Shown: in pieces, positions 24,291 through 33,637 of the stretch
How the letters are laid out: every line of letters starts with the position of its first letter
Numbering within the stretch: position 1 is the stretch's first letter
NCBI GenBank assembly: GCA_002105175.1
Contig: MCGE01000013.1
Coordinates: forward strand, 744,001 to 808,000
Reading direction: 5' to 3'
DNA: 64,000 bases
Origin: Absidia repens
Taxonomy: Eukaryota; Mucoromycota; Mucoromycetes; Mucorales; Cunninghamellaceae
Notes under the pieces: model-generated
What the model saw: the letters and a program-made list of their open reading frames with translations, nothing else
Databases searched by the model: none
Told to the model about the DNA's origin: nothing
Translations under genes and position numbers: made by a program

Positions 24291-24316
24291 CCTCGACGAT
24301 TTAATCCCCGACGAGG
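24291..24316 (-). promoter_or_regulatory. GGGGATTAAAT motif within a short inverted repeat, upstream of the alginate-lyase-like gene
   Basis: CCTCG and CGAGG arms flank GATTTAATCCCC about 80-100 bases upstream of the start codon at 24213. In gene orientation it reads GGGGATTAAATC. This resembles CGGGATTTAAA upstream of the glutathione reductase and neurochondrin genes. A regulatory role is inferred. Confidence 0.35.
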
Positions 24317-24823
24317 AATAAAGTAACTCGTTGTGGGTTTTCAGAATCGAGAACGAAGCATTCATTATACCAAAATGCATGGGTATGATACTAGTTTTAT
24401 TCTACTTTTATTTGACTGATAGACGCTTTTTTCCTCAATGAATACATGCTGAAAACTGAAGCACTTGCCATTTTTTCGACGACGCAATGGTTTCATAGGA
24501 GCCATTTTGAAACGCTGCTATTTTAGGCACCAATATTTCTGCATATCGCACAGACTTCCATGAGGAAGAAAGATATGACCCAGTTCACCAAAAGTGTTAT
24601 GTAAAATATTCTTAATCGTACGGGAGGACATGGTCCACGATACTTCCACGTTGCACTCCCAATTTCAAAAAATATGTCGCGCGGGATTTAAAGATTATCA
24701 TATCTTCAATTGATTTTCTGAGTGCCAGGAGGTGGATGGTCTTTGATGGAATTTGACACCCCCTACCATTTACATCATTGGAACCGGTACCTTGGGGCAT
24801 AACTGGCTTTATTTTGGGGTTTC

Positions 24824-24828
<5 letters not shown>

Positions 24829-24859
<31 letters not shown>
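24829..24859. repeat. (TA)n microsatellite
   Basis: About fifteen TA dinucleotides. A similar array lies in the first intron of the RSC9-like gene (about 18009-18038). Confidence 0.85.
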
Positions 24860-24862
<3 letters not shown>

Positions 24863-24919
24863 GCATGTGCAAAAAACTACAAAATACATAATAAAAATAT
24901 AAGCTTGATATATACAGTG

Positions 24920-25985
24920 TCCAGTCTTGTGAAGACTCTGCTGGCAGCATGGTCTTAACTGGTTGATATGAGTGGTAGAGCAAGAATAGTTCCACTTTTC
25001 ATATTAATTGTTTGAGCGCCGTTAACCTGTTATTAAGCCTTAAGGAGATGCGACATGTGGTCATAGATAAGCGAAAATGCAACTGCAAAAGCATCTATAG
25101 AATCAGCTACATACGCAGCAATACCAAGACTCAATTATGTGATTGGCCAAGCAATAGAACGGTCATCTTTGATAGTAAGCGGCACAAAATTGGCAACCCG
25201 CTGCTGAGCCTTTACGGGGTGAAAGTAGTCAAAATGAGGGAAGTAGAAAGCAAGTGTTTAGTAGGACACTCATAAGACAACTAAGCAACATTGTTCACTA
25301 TTAAATGGATCTGAGTATATTCAATAAAAGGGACATATTTTATTGGTGCATTTTGGCAGATACTAAAACTAAAGGTGTGGGATTCATTGTACAAGGGATT
25401 TTGGAAAGGATCTGTTGGAGGAAATATGGATAAAGCTGACATGAGATTTAGATGGATGGTCAACACTAAGATAAAAGGAATATTGTAAAATGGAAACTAC
25501 TATACTGTATAAGGCATGGGAAATGAAAAAGGGTCATCTTTATTGAAGCACAACAAACAATCAACACTAATCAAAAAAGGATGATGGTAGTAATCAAGGG
25601 ATCTCTTCATCCACGATATGAGATAGACTAACGGACCATATTTTATTGAAGCATGTTGAAAAAGACATATTTTATTGAGATTTTGATACAAATTATAGAC
25701 ATATTAACACCAACTAAGCTAAGGAAGGCTTCAAAAAGTCAACTAACTAATGGTGCTTCCAAATCCTGAATTCAAAATGAAAGGGTTTCCCCATGCATTC
25801 TTGTAATCCCTGATCTGAAAACCCTTTAAAACTAGTCCTGACACTATTCTAAGTCCAAAATAATTCCGTAGAAGTTGAATGGCGAAGAAAAAAAAAATTA
25901 ATTAAAGAAAGAGAGAAAAAAGAATGAGAGCGAAAAAATATAAAAATGGGGTAAACAGTAGTTCACGTGGGCGGGATTTAAAATA
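24920..25985 (-). repeat. Dispersed repeat copy R2
   Basis: Same orientation as R1. The end motif CACGTGGGCGGGATTTAAAA is near 25965-25984. The core with stem arms is at about 25780-25830, and TATTTTATTGAAGCATG-like units fill 25320-25690. The distal part (24930-25320) aligns with R1 at 3560-3720 and carries an open plus-strand frame of about 87 codons (25012-25275) containing HVVIDKRK, matching R1 VVINKLKK. This shared stretch looks like decayed coding sequence of the element. Confidence 0.75.
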
Positions 25986-26899
25986 ATTTCTATAGTCTCT
26001 TATAAGCGATTTTTTTTTCCCTTGACAAACAAGGGTTCGTTCTTTCTTTAAGGAAGGAATCACGTAAAATTGTTCCTTTTCATCTAACGTACGTGGTCAA
26101 AGTTTTTATGATCAAGTAAACAAAATATCCTTATCATTTTCTGTGAGAGACAACTCTGGATGTTTTTGGTAAACTGTACCACATGTATGGCGGAAAAAAA
26201 TTGCTCATAATGAAGTTGTACATAGCATAGAAATGATAAAATACAATAGACAAACATAATGATATACTCGAGGTGACAGATAAATGTATGTTGGATTTTT
26301 ATTTTATTTTAATAAAACGAGTAAATACAAAAAAAAAAAAAAAAAAAAAAAAACTAAATGGTGCGGTAACATACTTGACTATACTAAAGAGATTTCCAAT
26401 GAAGTATCGACATTTCGACCCATTCTTGTTTCCTAATCCCTGTAACTGCAATTCAGATAATCTTGGAGTCAAGCCCAGACGTGCTGAGAACAACCAAATG
26501 TGTGTGTGTGTGTGTTTCCTTAAGGTTCATTGTCCATCCAATAGTGTTGTTGATTATCGTATTTTGTTGTCAGTAGTCCATTATCCATTTCTGCAAAGCA
26601 AAAGCAATACCATCCTGAATTTTATCGATTTGCCCATGACATTATCAAAAAGGATCGACGACACAATAAAGCACAGAGCACACGTCATGAGTACACGGTA
26701 GACCCATCATGCTCGAAAATGTTGATAAAACAATGGACAATAAAAAGTTCTACGACCACGATCAAAATATAGGGGTCAGTAAGCTGCCATTACCTGTGTT
26801 TTATTTGGATGTAAGATAAAGGGCCTTACCTTGACGTAAGAACCATACAGATTTGAAAATTCCAATACCTAAAGAATAATTTCTCATCAATCAAGAAGG

Positions 26900-27290
26900 A
26901 CGGTCAATAGCGCCAATAATATACAATGTAGAATTCGAATAGCATTGCATAAAAGACAATCATACACAGATGAACTGTGATCAACCAACCGAAAGCCACC
27001 AACCCGAATTCGATTAAGATCAGGAAAACATGGTCAGACGTTGTTTGCTAGCGTTGGTAACCAAGATCAAGGGCTGACTTAATCCAATTGAGAACAAACC
27101 TGAGTTTCTTGGAAGGTTTAAAATGAAGAGAGTAAGGCAAGGATCCCAGTAGAATGTCCATGTAGAGATGGCGAAAGATATCGAGCAATTGCTGTGCTAA
27201 AGAAGCGACTGGGAGAATGGTTCCGATGTTTGAGTCTAATGGCGGTATTGCTTGTAGTGGGATTCATGTTTGCGTAGGTCATATTAAGGG
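26900..27290 (-). pseudogene. Coding-like remnant, unknown membrane protein
   Basis: On the minus strand, one frame without a start reads like protein for about 60 residues: DSNIGTILPVASLAQQLL, then LDIFRHLYMDILLGSLP, then RFVLNWIKSALDLGYQR and a stop. Another frame then continues with a hydrophobic stretch (FLILIEFGLVAFGWLITV). The composition is protein-like and unlike the neighbouring spacer, but stops and frame changes prevent a full gene. No family was recognised. It could also be exons of a gene whose splicing was not resolved. Confidence 0.25.
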
Positions 27291-27550
27291 TAAAGAAGAC
27301 ATCGGATATGTAAAATTAAAGTAGTTGTTATATTTGTGTATATCCTCACCCACCCACTCTAAAAAAAAAAAAAAAAAAAATACACAAAACCAACAGCGAA
27401 ATGTAGTCAAATGATGAAGCTATTTTGAGTGGCGCCTCCACATTATGCGTACTTGTACCCCTTTTTTGACTAGCCCCTTTTAGTTGAGAACAATGACAAT
27501 TTTTTTGCTGACCCCCCAGCCAATCAACATAGTATTTAAGCAAGGATAAA

Positions 27551-27569
27551 TGTGGTCAAAATGACCACA
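27551..27569. promoter_or_regulatory. Perfect inverted repeat upstream of the HMG-box gene
   Basis: TGTGGTCA, spacer AAA, TGACCACA: two perfect 8-bp arms three bases apart. It ends 31 bases before the ATG at 27601 and lies 20 bases after a TATA-like TATTTAAG (27532-27539). The geometry fits a dimer-binding operator near the transcription start. Function is inferred. Confidence 0.5.
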
Positions 27570-27600
27570 TCCTTTACTTGTTTTTTATATAAATTTCAAA

Positions 27601-28512
27601 ATGATGACTAGTTTCCTGCTACGTTCAACACCACATCCATACCGTAAAATCAAATCTTCAAAAAGCTTATCTACACTATTTCCAATACATAAACTATCGG
27701 TACACTATACAGCTGATACAAGTTTTCTTACATTGAATCCCAGTAAAATTAGTATCTCGGCTACCGTATTCCTCACCTTAATTTCAGGCAATCGTGAATT
27801 TGCAAAAATCAATTCATCGCACCGTGTAAAGCGAAAAGATCTCTTATTAGCGACAGAATCAATGATAATGGAAATCGACTCGAAATACGACAATCAAGGT
27901 GTCAAAAACAGTGCTGATCAAAACACAATGATGACAACACCCAAGCGTCCACCAAATGCGTTTATGCTTTACAGCAGCTCCCTCCGAAAAACAATCAAGC
28001 GCACATTTCCGGAGTACGATAACAGCGACATTTCTAAATTTCTTGGTATTATGTGGCGATCAGCCAACAACAACATCAAACAGAAGTTTATCCAGCAAGC
28101 TTATGAAGAACGTCAACGTCATAAAATGCAGTATCCTGATTTTGAGTACAACATGCCAAAAAATTTGTCAATTTCAGGAATGTCGTTGCAAGGTGGATCT
28201 GAAAATATACAGGATGACGGCGCTTGGTTTGAAGAAATACAACAATTTATCCAGCAAACAGAAAATTTTGGAGACACACCTTATTCGTCACTGGATAAGA
28301 TGGAAAAGGACGCAATTGAACTACTAAATTCGATATCCGACGATAATGAACCAAATAACAACAATTTCGAATGCTTGCCTAACCTTCAGTGGATAAATTT
28401 CAGTCCCATGGAAGAAATGGACACAAATAGTTGGAGAGATATGTGTAATTCGGTTAGCTTGCTTTTTCCTGAAGGCTCAGATGAACATATGCTTGATTGC
28501 CCCTATTATTGA
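27601..28512 (+). CDS. MATA_HMG-type HMG-box transcription factor
   Basis: Single exon, 303 aa from 27601, or 216 aa if the in-frame ATG at 27862 is used. The HMG box spans about residues 115-183: it starts PKRPPNAFMLYSSSLRK, continues NSDISKFLGIMWRSANNNIK and ends HKMQYPDFEY. The box has the mating-type-like form (RPPNAF, ISK-LG-MW, YPD) also seen in mucoralean SexM/SexP. The tail is Asp/Glu/Asn-rich. The classic sex-locus neighbours (triose-phosphate transporter, RNA helicase) are not here, so it is probably an HMG paralogue rather than the sex-determining gene, though relocation cannot be excluded. It lies in a repeat-containing, gene-poor pocket. A poly(A) signal is at 28575. Confidence 0.8.
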   Translation: MMTSFLLRSTPHPYRKIKSSKSLSTLFPIHKLSVHYTADTSFLTLNPSKISISATVFLTLISGNREFAKINSSHRVKRKDLLLATESMIMEIDSKYDNQGVKNSADQNTMMTTPKRPPNAFMLYSSSLRKTIKRTFPEYDNSDISKFLGIMWRSANNNIKQKFIQQAYEERQRHKMQYPDFEYNMPKNLSISGMSLQGGSENIQDDGAWFEEIQQFIQQTENFGDTPYSSLDKMEKDAIELLNSISDDNEPNNNNFECLPNLQWINFSPMEEMDTNSWRDMCNSVSLLFPEGSDEHMLDCPYY

Positions 28513-28574
28513 AATTTTAGATAGCAATTTTTTTTTCTTGTATTTTCTCAGCTCTTTTTTTTTCAAAAATACTT

Positions 28575-28580
28575 AATAAA
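28575..28580 (+). terminator. Poly(A) signal of the HMG-box gene
   Basis: AATAAA 63 bases after the stop codon. Confidence 0.5.
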
Positions 28581-28689
28581 GACAGACGATATTATATAAG
28601 CTCAAGAACATTTCGTACAAGGTATTCAAATCATTCATAGGACAATATATGTTTGATATCCGACTGGTTTTTTTTTTTTTTTTTTTTTT

Positions 28690-30343
28690 TTGCTAGTCAA
28701 ACTCGATGATTCTCTCAGGGCCGTATTGACAAGGTAGTACAATATGAAATGGATTAGTGGGGCTTTGGGCCACGACGATGTTATTTAGATGGACTGATCA
28801 CTGGAATTACTTTACTATCCAAGATTAGACAACGCAGCATCACAACTTCAACATTGTAGATCAATCGGAAATGCGTGCAAAACCCTCAGACAACGCCAAA
28901 CGAACTGGGAATCATTAACCCTTAGCAAAGCTTGGAAAGGACATTTATTGATAACGATGGGATACCTCCTTGGACTTGTTTTGATGAACTGGGAAACAGC
29001 TTTTGGTGAACGGCTACCAGCAACCTTCTTTTGGCTTAGCGTTTTCTTCAATTCCTCCTATACTATCACTATCAAAGCAAAACTTTATCTTGTTTCCATC
29101 CAACCAGCCATCCCTTTTGGTATTATATCTATTTGCTACTGTTTCTGTTACCTTTGTAAGTCTTATTATATCATTCTAGTGATATTGTTATTTACCTGTT
29201 GTTTCATTGGCTTAGGCTTTGGAATGCTTTGTAGACTTATGCGCGATATCCGGTTGTAAAGAAACTCAGTGCCAATCATAGTCTGTTGTATGACGACATC
29301 AGGGCCCTCCAAGGAAATATAATCACACGGTGGAAAGCAAGTGTGGGATTGTTGATCTGGCTCCCTTTGGTCACGTCAACGGCATATGCCTACTTCCTTT
29401 CAAGCAAGGCAAAATGCATTTGCAATGGTACTCATGATGACACTTCAACAAGGTAAAAACAAAATAACAATAATTCTCAACTTCATATCCTATCGTACTC
29501 TTGACCGTCCGTTTTTTTAACAACCCAAACTTATTAATTAAGATTACATTGATATATTAAGTGGCTCATTTATTTATACGTATATGACACAAGCATGATG
29601 GCACGGTTCACATTTTACCGGATATCATTTGTATCAAGACTTTGGAACACAATCAACTCTGGACAGCGATCATCAATGGACCAAGAATATTGCAAGCGGA
29701 GGATGAATCAAGTATGTCACTGGATTTCTCCCTCTCTCTCGTTATCAAGCCAGCGGTGGTGGATACCAAGGTCAAAAAGGACAATTTTGCCGCTAGTAGA
29801 AATCAATCACAATGGTCGTCATCTCCATTTACTTTAAGGTATATGAATCAAAAATGGGATTAGGCGAAAAAAAGAAGAATATGCCAATGTGTGGGAGAAG
29901 TTTTGTAATATCATGGTTATTGGGTTGCACACTGACACTTTATATTTTTTTCTTTCCCACCTTATTTTATAGAGTTGCATTCTCTTGATCTAGCTGGAAT
30001 GAAATTGTGATCACAACAGGATAAAAATGCTCATAGGACAAATGCCATTTCCTCAATCTTAACCATACAGTCAATGGATCAGCAAACAAATGATACAAGA
30101 TGTGGAACCACACTTTTATTGCGATATGCCAGGTATTTGATTAACTTGAACTAATCTCATTTGACGATACTATTTACTCACCAATTATTTATTTATTTAT
30201 TCTTATTGCTTATTCAGTGTTACTCTTCTTTGTATGAACAAACGTCTCAAAGTGAATCCTCATGTCTGACTTTCAAATACCTTTGGGTTCAAGATCCTCC
30301 TGGATGGATGGTTTATGTTGAAAAAGGTGGCAGTGTCCCTTGA
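28690..30343 (+). pseudogene. Broken multi-exon gene, unknown membrane protein
   Basis: Several coding-like blocks lie in order on the plus strand but do not join into one clean frame. Block A (about 28803-29158) contains WKGHLLITMGYLLGLVLMNW and ATFFWLSVFF, two probable membrane segments. Block B (29219-29455) contains RYPVVKKLSANHSLLYDDI and WKASVGLLIWLPLVTS. Block C (about 29597-29840) contains LEHNQLWTAIINGPRILQ. Blocks D and E end with QDPPGWMVYVEKGGSVP and a stop at 30343. Joining A to B needs one extra base near 29243; B to C also does not fit. It is either a pseudogene or a real gene with sequence errors. No family was recognised. Confidence 0.35.
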
Positions 30344-30631
30344 AGAATGATCATGGAAATAACCCTGCTACCAATGGAAACTAGGGTAGTTATTTATAGT
30401 TATAGCTTATTTTGCCCCATTGTGTACAATTTATTACAAAATTCCCTTCTATCATCTATTGTGATTTTATGGTTACACCGCCTATTTAAATGTGACTCAG
30501 GGATCATTTTTTCCCACTTATCTTTCCTATCACCACCTTTCCCCACACTTTTTTATTATTATTATTTTCTTCTTCTTCTTCTACATTCTACTCCCCTCCC
30601 TCTCTTCCATCACTTTTTTTTATACTTACTG

Positions 30632-33220
30632 ATGCCTTTTGATACATTGGGAAGATTTGAAAAACGTTTACGAAGCGAAACTGCTGGAGTTACGGACGAC
30701 CTTGATCACTTATCCTTTTCACCTCTAGTTGATCCTTTTTTGCCTTGGTCTTCTTCCATATCCGAACAATCCTCGCCCACACCTCGTTCTTGTACTCTAT
30801 TATCCGAAAATCTCGACATACAGACCACACCTTCGATTTACAAAGATCCTCGTGCGAAAAACAACTCGATGACTTTCGACAGTCAACATCACCATTTTAT
30901 CAAAGACGACCCGGAAAAGAATGGTGGAAGCAGCGACGAACTGAATTTTCCCCAACAAACTTCAGCCGTACTCTCCCCCTCATTGTCATCGTGTTCCTCA
31001 ACAACTATGGCTTTGCCTGTAACACCATTGACTATTACTGATCAACAAACAGCTTTCAGTTTGGACCCACCTTGGCCACCCATTCTGCCCACCTTAGACG
31101 TTGAAACTCTACACGCAGCACTGTCAAGGTTTCGTCTATCCTATACCGATACTGGTATCAATATGGAAGCGAATATATCAACAGCGTCTGAATTCCGGTC
31201 TCTTTTGGATGCCTTTGGTAAATTATCTTGTACGAACTTATCAACTTCAGCAATACATGATCCCTTTCCTTCGGCCAGCAACAACAGTGACAATGATGAC
31301 ACCAACAAGGGTATGCCACTATCATCTAGGCGTAGAAATAGTGTGGTGCTTTATCGCAACAAATCATGTAAATCGGTGCCTGTCAATTATGTCCAAATGG
31401 TTGGTCTTCTTGGTCAAATTCTGCACCCTCATTCTAGCCATCACGGGATTATGACACTTCGACAGATAGCCGACACTTGTGTGGATGCATATTTTACATG
31501 TTGGATACGATATACCCCAGTACTTCAACGTCAAGAATTCATGAAATGGTACCTTCAACACGATGCACCCCAAGATACTTTGATTGTCAATGCTTTATGC
31601 TCTCTGATCTTCCGCCATGCTGTGACTCACCATTGCTCTCCTGGACTCAATCACTTTTTACATGACCCTGATCGAATGCTAGAACAAGAAGAATTTTACT
31701 TCCGTCGTGCCCGTGATGCTCTGGCTCATTCTTTTGATACTCCTGATCGGTTTATGGTGATTGCTTTGACCTTCTTATGTGTACGTGCTGAACCAAGTCG
31801 GCGGCATCATTATGGTGGATTGGCAATATCATTATTACAGCAGCTCAATATCTATCCACGCATGGTTGGTGGCCCCACTACTACTCATTCGGATGACGAT
31901 TTTGGACGTATCGGTATGACTGACCACAGTGATGATGATATGGATGATGATGATGAAGAGACTGCCTATGCTAAGGAGATGGATACCCGACTTTGGTGGT
32001 TTGTTTGGCAAATTGATTTTTCCCATTGGTCTGCAGGGCTTCCAAAAATCACGCCTCTATTGCGATTACCGAACCAACGTTATGAAGATGTGGATTTTCC
32101 AATGGTATTCGAACAAGACATCGATCAGGCTGAAATGGCGATCCTCACTGAATCATATACACTGACATTCTGGCGGACACAAGCGGATATCATTTCCACC
32201 ATGTATGAACAAGAGTCGGAATTGACCAGTGAACAACTTGCGGATTTTGATGAACGACTTATGGATATTTACAGTCGTGTACCAGCATGTATGAAAATGA
32301 TTGATGCCCCGACCAGCAAAGCAGACGACGTCGGATGCAAACCATTTACCCACGACAGCAGCAATGACATGGAATTAGCAAAAACAAGAGTCAAATTGGA
32401 ATACAATGCTAGTCGAATTATTCTTCATCGACTCTTCATCCCTGATGTTGGTGATCTGCGACCTAGTAAGACAGCCTTGGAATCCCTGAATATCTGCTTG
32501 AAGGTGGCTCTGGAGCAACTGGACATTTTGGGCAACTGTATTCGATCGAGTACACGGTGTGCATTTGATTTGTTTGAACTGTGGCGGGTGGGCCAAATTC
32601 TCTCGATGGCGATGGACATTCACCGAACAATTAAAAATCACAAAAGCATGATGCAAGGTATTTCTATTGGTGATGGCAACAATTCTCTTTTGTTTCTAGA
32701 ACAACAATTACAACGAACGACGTCCGTATTGGCATCCACTCCTGAAGGAATAATTGGGACAAAATCTTGGACAGAAGTGGCTCACTTTTTACATGGGGAA
32801 ATTCGTCGACATGGATCCTTGTCAGCCGTCGGCACAAAAAAGAAAACGTCCTCATCAACGCAGCTGGATTCTGTCATGACACAACAACAGCAAATGGGAC
32901 AAAAACCACTTACAGGACTCTCATCACCATCCCTCTCAATCATCTCATTTGCTTCTCCCGCCACTCCATCGACATTGTCCGCTTTACCTTTTGCATCGTC
33001 ATCCTCATCCAGCAATAAAAAGAAATCATCCATTCAGCAAAGAAAATCATCATCATCGTCGTCTGTTTCTTCTTCCTCCACGGCAACAAGACTTCCATCA
33101 TCCAAACAAACGTTTGTACAAGCGACAAGTGCTACCTTTGACGGCAAAGATCAACCTCGTTTCCGGTACTTTAATCCTCGGAAAATGAACAAGTTTTTAT
33201 TTATTGATGAAAGTAGATAG
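30632..33220 (+). CDS. Fungal-specific transcription factor domain protein without a Zn2Cys6 cluster
   Basis: Single exon, 862 aa from the ATG at 30632. The frame is open back to 30347, but that part is hydrophobic low-complexity and looks like leader. The N-terminal 240 residues are Ser/Pro-rich. The fungal_trans middle domain runs from about residue 245: CVDAYFTCWIRYTPVLQRQE, NALCSLIFRHAVTHH, FYFRRARDAL, DRFMVIALTFLCVRAEPS, RLWWFVWQIDFSHW and LWRVGQILSMAMDIHR. A DDDMDDDDEE patch interrupts it and the C-terminus is poly-Ser/Gln. No Cys6 cluster is visible. The layout resembles the Zn2Cys6 regulator at 56.7 kb, so it may be a relative that lost the cluster, or a cofactor. Confidence 0.8.
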   Translation: MPFDTLGRFEKRLRSETAGVTDDLDHLSFSPLVDPFLPWSSSISEQSSPTPRSCTLLSENLDIQTTPSIYKDPRAKNNSMTFDSQHHHFIKDDPEKNGGSSDELNFPQQTSAVLSPSLSSCSSTTMALPVTPLTITDQQTAFSLDPPWPPILPTLDVETLHAALSRFRLSYTDTGINMEANISTASEFRSLLDAFGKLSCTNLSTSAIHDPFPSASNNSDNDDTNKGMPLSSRRRNSVVLYRNKSCKSVPVNYVQMVGLLGQILHPHSSHHGIMTLRQIADTCVDAYFTCWIRYTPVLQRQEFMKWYLQHDAPQDTLIVNALCSLIFRHAVTHHCSPGLNHFLHDPDRMLEQEEFYFRRARDALAHSFDTPDRFMVIALTFLCVRAEPSRRHHYGGLAISLLQQLNIYPRMVGGPTTTHSDDDFGRIGMTDHSDDDMDDDDEETAYAKEMDTRLWWFVWQIDFSHWSAGLPKITPLLRLPNQRYEDVDFPMVFEQDIDQAEMAILTESYTLTFWRTQADIISTMYEQESELTSEQLADFDERLMDIYSRVPACMKMIDAPTSKADDVGCKPFTHDSSNDMELAKTRVKLEYNASRIILHRLFIPDVGDLRPSKTALESLNICLKVALEQLDILGNCIRSSTRCAFDLFELWRVGQILSMAMDIHRTIKNHKSMMQGISIGDGNNSLLFLEQQLQRTTSVLASTPEGIIGTKSWTEVAHFLHGEIRRHGSLSAVGTKKKTSSSTQLDSVMTQQQQMGQKPLTGLSSPSLSIISFASPATPSTLSALPFASSSSSSNKKKSSIQQRKSSSSSSVSSSSTATRLPSSKQTFVQATSATFDGKDQPRFRYFNPRKMNKFLFIDESR

Positions 33221-33397
33221 TTTTCGACCCTCCTCTCGCTTCCCTTTTTGTATATGATATATTGCCCCACATGTAGATAGCTATCCTTCCCTCCTCCCAT
33301 CTTAGTTTTATATTATTATTATATCCCTCCCTCCCTTCATCAAAATTATTATATTACTATCCATCTTATATATATATATATATTGTATCGAAGAATG

Positions 33398-33403
33398 AAT
33401 AAA
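33398..33403 (+). terminator. Poly(A) signal of the 30.6-kb regulator gene
   Basis: AATAAA 178 bases after the stop codon. Confidence 0.5.
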
Positions 33404-33637
33404 ACTATATTCTATATTTATTGCTATGAATTTTGTTTGTCAATTAGGTGTGCGCGTATATATTTTATATATATGTAGTAATTCACAATAACGATATCAA
33501 TGGGAAAACAAAATTACGTCGTTATTGTGGATAATATCGTTTATTCTTTTGTGTGTACTATCTTTTCATTTGTTATATTCTTTCCATCAAAATAAAAAAA
33601 AAATGGAGAACCGCAGTTGCCGGGAAGCCACAAAGAA

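Larger units (their letters stand above)
24214..27600. other. Gene-poor pocket upstream of the HMG-box gene
   Basis: It holds the leader of the alginate-lyase-like gene, a (TA)n microsatellite at 24829-24859, repeat copy R2 (24920-25985), a GT microsatellite near 26500 and a coding-like but broken stretch on the minus strand at about 26900-27290. No intact gene was found over 3.3 kb, which is unusual against the dense gene spacing on the left. Confidence 0.6.
28513..30631. other. Spacer with a decayed coding stretch
   Basis: HMG 3' flank, then a T run of about 24 at 28667-28690, the broken coding region listed separately (28690-30343), and a pyrimidine-rich leader (30500-30631) before the next start codon. 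Confidence 0.5.

Noticed and set aside
24829..24859. CRISPR or structured repeat array
   Set aside because: It is a plain TA microsatellite.
27601..28512. Calling the HMG gene sexM or sexP
   Set aside because: The flanking triose-phosphate transporter and RNA helicase genes are absent, and family assignment needs a tree.
30347..30631. N-terminal extension of the 30.6-kb regulator (95 codons in frame)
   Set aside because: It is hydrophobic and pyrimidine-rich, like a leader, and the next ATG starts normal coding sequence.
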